From Maribacter thermophilus (lineage in GTDB: Bacteria > Bacteroidota > Bacteroidia > Flavobacteriales > Flavobacteriaceae): a stretch of 64,000 nucleotides of DNA. Numbering within the stretch: the stretch's first letter is position 1; every line of letters begins with the position of its first letter. Below the pieces are notes generated by a model. The model was given only the letters and a program-made list of their open reading frames with translations, was not told the DNA's origin and searched no databases. The stretch is taken from positions 1,340,402 through 1,404,401 of the forward strand of contig NZ_LDAS01000001.1 of the NCBI RefSeq assembly GCF_001020565.1, in the 5' to 3' direction. This document shows, in pieces, positions 60,836 through 64,000 of the stretch. Made by a program: the position numbers and the translations under genes.

Positions 60836-63331
60836 ATGAAAAAACTTTTCCCTTTACTCCTGCTATTACTAACTTTCAACCCTATTATAAGTCAAAGACC
60901 AGGAGGAGGCCGGGAAAATGGCCAAACATCGATCAAAATCACCGGTACAGTACTGGACCAAGAAACAGGAGAACCTTTAGAATACGCAACCTTAGTTTTA
61001 CAAGACGCACAAAACCCACAAAAAATCACTGGAGGCATTACGGACATGGACGGTAAATTTAGCGTCGAAACCACTCCGGGCAAATACAACATAAGAATAG
61101 AGTACATTTCTTATAAGTCGTATACCCTACCTAATCAAACCCTAAGCGAATCAAAAGATTTGGGTACGGTAAGATTAGCTTTGGATGTTGCTCAGCTAGA
61201 AGGAGTAGAAGTTGTCGGTGAAAAAACAACGGTAGAAGTACGGTTGGACAAGAAAATCTACAATATCGGCAAAGACCTTACCAATAGCGGGGCCACCATT
61301 ACAGATGCCCTTAACAACGTACCCTCTGTAGATGTTGATGTAGAAGGGGCCATCAGTTTAAGAGGTAACGAAAATGTTAGAATATTGATAAACGGCAAAC
61401 CATCTGCCCTTGCCGGATTTGGTTCTACGGACGCCCTTACACAATTGCCTGCAGATGCCATAGAAAAAGTAGAGGTTATCACAAGCCCCTCTGCACGTTA
61501 TGATGCCGAGGGTACCGCCGGTATACTGAACATTGTGTTAAAGAAAGAAAAGACACTAGGTTTCAACGGTTCGGTAAACACAACCATTGGTTACCCCGTA
61601 AACAGTGGTATTTCCGCAAACGTAAATTTAAGAACCGATAAGTTCAATATCTTCAACACCACCGGATATAGTTATAGAGACGCACCCGGAAATGCCTTTT
61701 ACGATAACACGTATACTTCTGGAACCTACGATAGGCTAATTGAAGACAGGGAATACAATAGGTTAAGAAAAGGGTTTAACACCAACTTAGGTTTAGAGTA
61801 TTTCTTAACAGAAACTTCCTCTATTACAGGTAGTGTTTTCTACAGAACATCCGATAGTGAAGATGAAACCGAAAATACCAACAAGAGATATGTCGATAGC
61901 GCACTGAACAGTGAAACGTTTAGGACTGAAGACGAAAATGAGGATGATGAAAACTACCAGTTTTCATTAAACTATGTAAACAATCTGAACGAAGATGGTC
62001 AAAAATTAACAGTAGACCTACAATATTCTAAAGGTGACCAAAATAAAATTTCTATTATCGAGGAAAACAATACCATGCCCGATGAGAGTTTAATCGCATT
62101 AGAAAAGGTCTATGAAACAGAAATAGAAGACGAATACTTAGTTCAGGCAGATTATGTACTTCCGATGGGAGATGCACAATTTGAAGCAGGTTACAGAGGA
62201 ACGTTCGAAAAAGATGCTACAGATTACCGTTTGGATTCTTTGAACCAAGATACCGGTCTGTTCGACATCAATAAAGATTTGACCAATATGTTCACCTATA
62301 CAGAAAACGTAAATGCCCTGTATACCCAATACGGTAACAAATTCGGAAAATTTTCTTTCTTATTAGGATTACGATTAGAAAACACACAACTTAAAGGGGA
62401 ATTGGATTCTGAATATGACAGTAGCGAACTAGAAGAACAATTTGGTGTAGACGTTGATTTAAATTTTGATAAAAATTACTTGGGACTTTTCCCTACGGTT
62501 AATTTCATATTTGAATTGGCGGATAATGAAAATATATCACTTGGTTATAACAGAAGAATCAATAGGCCAAGAGGTAGGTATGTAAACCCTTTTCCTTCCC
62601 GTTCAAGTAGAACCAATATTTTTCAGGGAAATCCTGATCTAGATCCAGCATATTCTAACGCTTTTGATGTTGGTTACTTAAAAAGATGGGACAAATTAAC
62701 ATTTACCTCTTCTATTTATTACCAAAGAGAGACCAACTCTTTTCAAAGCGTACAAGAAGAAACAGGACAAACAACTACCGATGGTATAGAAATAATTAGG
62801 ACCATACCTATTAACCTGTCTACAAACGACAGAATCGGCGCTGAAGCGGGAATGCTTTACAACCCGACCAAATGGTTACGTTTAAATTCTAGTTTCAACT
62901 TTTTTAGATTCTCTACCGAAGGTGATTTTAACGGTGTAGATTATGGCGCAACCAATACAAGTTGGTTTGCAAGGTTCAGCTCTAAGGTGTCTTTACCTGC
63001 AAAAATAGATTGGCAGACGAATGCCTTTTATAGAGGGCCTTCACAAACTGCACAGACCGAATACAAAGGGATATTATCATTGAACCTTGCCTTTAGTAAA
63101 GATATACTGAACGACAACGGAACACTTTCTATGAACATTAGTGATTTATTGAACTCTAGAAAAAGAAAGTCCTACACCGAAACCGAATTCTTTACCTCCG
63201 ATAGCGAATTTCAATGGAGACAAAGACAAATTACCTTAGGTTTCGTATATAGGTTCAATCAGCCAAAAGAACGTAACAGAGGCAACAATAGAGGTCCTGC
63301 AGAAGACATGGAGGAAGAAATAGAAGGTTAA
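60836..63331 (+). CDS. TonB-dependent receptor / outer-membrane beta-barrel protein
   Basis: 831 residues. A signal peptide (LFPLLLLLLTFNPIIS) is followed by a carboxypeptidase-regulatory-like beta domain at about 30-115 (ITGTVLDQETGEPLEYATLVLQD) and a plug domain at about 130-250 (NVPSVDVDVEGAISLRGNENVRILINGKP, ITSPSARYDAEGTAGILNIVLKK). The last 570 residues form the outer-membrane beta barrel of the OMP_b-brl_3 type. The substrate is unknown. It is co-transcribed with the Gly/Tyr-rich protein and followed by a terminator. Confidence 0.92.
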   Translation: MKKLFPLLLLLLTFNPIISQRPGGGRENGQTSIKITGTVLDQETGEPLEYATLVLQDAQNPQKITGGITDMDGKFSVETTPGKYNIRIEYISYKSYTLPNQTLSESKDLGTVRLALDVAQLEGVEVVGEKTTVEVRLDKKIYNIGKDLTNSGATITDALNNVPSVDVDVEGAISLRGNENVRILINGKPSALAGFGSTDALTQLPADAIEKVEVITSPSARYDAEGTAGILNIVLKKEKTLGFNGSVNTTIGYPVNSGISANVNLRTDKFNIFNTTGYSYRDAPGNAFYDNTYTSGTYDRLIEDREYNRLRKGFNTNLGLEYFLTETSSITGSVFYRTSDSEDETENTNKRYVDSALNSETFRTEDENEDDENYQFSLNYVNNLNEDGQKLTVDLQYSKGDQNKISIIEENNTMPDESLIALEKVYETEIEDEYLVQADYVLPMGDAQFEAGYRGTFEKDATDYRLDSLNQDTGLFDINKDLTNMFTYTENVNALYTQYGNKFGKFSFLLGLRLENTQLKGELDSEYDSSELEEQFGVDVDLNFDKNYLGLFPTVNFIFELADNENISLGYNRRINRPRGRYVNPFPSRSSRTNIFQGNPDLDPAYSNAFDVGYLKRWDKLTFTSSIYYQRETNSFQSVQEETGQTTTDGIEIIRTIPINLSTNDRIGAEAGMLYNPTKWLRLNSSFNFFRFSTEGDFNGVDYGATNTSWFARFSSKVSLPAKIDWQTNAFYRGPSQTAQTEYKGILSLNLAFSKDILNDNGTLSMNISDLLNSRKRKSYTETEFFTSDSEFQWRQRQITLGFVYRFNQPKERNRGNNRGPAEDMEEEIEG

Positions 63332-63349
63332 CAGTAAAAACCTCTATAA

Positions 63350-63382
63350 AAAAACGGGAAGCTATTCGCTTCCCGTTTTTTT
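63350..63382 (+). terminator. Rho-independent terminator
   Basis: AAAAACGGGAAGC, loop TATTC, GCTTCCCGTTTTT then more T. It ends the receptor operon. Confidence 0.88.
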
Positions 63383-63550
63383 ATTATATACAATGTGATT
63401 TTGGTTCTTTTCTTTCTATAAATAAAAATCTACCACATAAACCTATAACTTATCAAAAAGTTCTTATGTAAGGTAAGAAACCGTAAAAAGAGAACATAAC
63501 CAATTAAAGACCTCAACTAAGAAGGAGGAAAATAAATTTAGCGGCAACAA

Positions 63551-63577
63551 AAAAGGGAAGCTTTTTGCTTCCCTTTT
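63551..63577 (-). terminator. Terminator of the small membrane-protein gene
   Basis: AAAAGGGAAGC and GCTTCCCTTTT around a five-base loop, directly downstream of the minus-strand gene at 63580. Confidence 0.8.
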
Positions 63578-63579
63578 CG

Positions 63580-63756
63580 TTATATATTATCGGCGGCGGC
63601 CCTTTTCTTATCGCGCCTTTCTTTCAACAATTCTTTTATATTACCAAACAACCAATACGGAACAACGAACGTTAATAAAAATATCATCAACCAAAAACCA
63701 ATGGTCAATATCGTCAAAAATGCTAAAAATCCTAAATATTGGTCAAAATCAAACAT
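63580..63756 (-). CDS. Small membrane protein
   Basis: 58 residues if the start is the ATG at 63756 (MFDFDQYLGF); 63762 and 63807 are alternatives and the longer one is unlikely. One or two hydrophobic spans (LGFLAFLTILTIGFWLMIFLLTFVVPYWLFG) are followed by a basic tail KELLKERRDKKRAAADN. Unknown function; such short proteins are common in Flavobacteriaceae. The terminator just after its stop supports transcription. Confidence 0.7.
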   Translation of the reverse strand: MFDFDQYLGFLAFLTILTIGFWLMIFLLTFVVPYWLFGNIKELLKERRDKKRAAADNI

Positions 63757-63863
63757 AATCATAAGTTTTACGCTCCAAAGATACTTTGAAATACCTAAAT
63801 TTTGCAAATCAAATTTAAAAAATATTTAATTCTCAATGATCCCCAAATAATTCGTTAATCTGC

Positions 63864-63871
63864 TAACTTTG
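63864..63871 (+). promoter_or_regulatory. -7 box before fumC
   Basis: TAACTTTG matches TAnnTTTG, about 22 bases before the start codon at 63893. Confidence 0.5.
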
Positions 63872-63892
63872 TTATTCTAAAAATTTATCATC

Positions 63893-64000
63893 ATGAGTTA
63901 CAGAATAGAAAAAGATACCATGGGCGAAGTTAAGGTACCCAAAGACAAATACTGGGGCGCCCAAACCGAGCGATCTCGCAATAACTTTAAAATTGGACCA
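63893..64000 (+). CDS. fumC: Class II fumarase (or aspartase-like) N-terminus, cut by the window end
   Basis: The first 36 codons read [21 protein letters not shown], then [11 protein letters not shown]. This is the typical start of class II fumarate hydratase (fumarate to malate in the citric-acid cycle). The catalytic loop is beyond the window, so aspartase or argininosuccinate lyase-family enzymes with a similar start cannot be fully ruled out, though the D-x-MG-x-V-x-VP pattern favours fumarase. Confidence 0.85.
   Translation, partial: MSYRIEKDTMGEVKVPKDKYWGAQTERSRNNFKIGP

Noticed and set aside
1-64000. CRISPR arrays, insertion sequences, prophage
   Set aside because: No regular direct repeats with spacers, no transposase, integrase or phage structural gene was found on either strand.

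Overview
The window reads as chromosomal DNA of a marine-type member of the Flavobacteriaceae (Bacteroidota). The grounds are AT-rich DNA, -7 promoter boxes of the form TAnnTTTG, a propeller/Y_Y_Y histidine kinase with a LytTR partner, a BatA-type protein, DUF4834, a TonB-dependent receptor of the outer-membrane beta-barrel family, and a gene pair that fits sulfonolipid (capnine) synthesis. The genus cannot be fixed from the sequence alone.

Layout. 1-6.3 kb: a two-component pair (the kinase is cut by the left edge), a secreted protein and a cadherin-like lipoprotein. 6.4-18.6 kb: an accessory block in which every gene is on the minus strand. It holds a decayed membrane-protein gene, small membrane proteins, a VOC protein, an amidohydrolase with a DUF6544 partner, a CPBP protease, an atypical SDR, an immunity-like DUF protein, a serine hydrolase, a DUF3592 protein and a large secreted orphan. 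Its spacers are long and share short motifs and hairpins, which suggests cassette-like units. The block is followed by about 1.1 kb without genes, holding a candidate small RNA, and then tRNA-Ser(UGA).

19.8-36.4 kb: mostly core functions. These are a GT2 glycosyltransferase, BatA-like protein, a dihydroorotase-like protein lacking its metal ligands, a small membrane protein, an esterase, an MBL hydrolase, a conserved protein of unknown function, Bcp peroxiredoxin, an endonuclease III without cysteines, two paralogous ECF-type sigma factors each followed by its own 47-residue protein, UvrA, a Tyr/Arg-rich secreted protein and an RluA-family pseudouridine synthase. 36.7-42.1 kb: a tightly packed minus-strand operon (YfhO-like protein, glycosyltransferase, flippase), probably for a surface glycan, with DUF4834 just upstream.

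42.2-55.2 kb: an outer-membrane protein, a GNAT protein, an acyltransferase/PLP-synthase pair likely for capnine, an S9 peptidase, YbaB, a thioredoxin-like protein, an OmpA protein, a DUF1508 protein, threonine aldolase and a large zinc protease. 55.4-58.7 kb: a circularly permuted ATP-grasp, an alpha-E protein and a transglutaminase, a predicted peptide-modification system. 58.8-64 kb: prfB with its programmed +1 frameshift, an ArsC-like protein, a Gly/Tyr-rich secreted protein coupled to a TonB-dependent receptor, a small membrane protein and the start of fumC.

The most interesting items are the duplicated sigma/47-residue-protein modules, the cassette-like block beside tRNA-Ser, the capnine pair, the ATP-grasp/alpha-E/transglutaminase trio, and two enzymes that have lost hallmark metal or cluster ligands.
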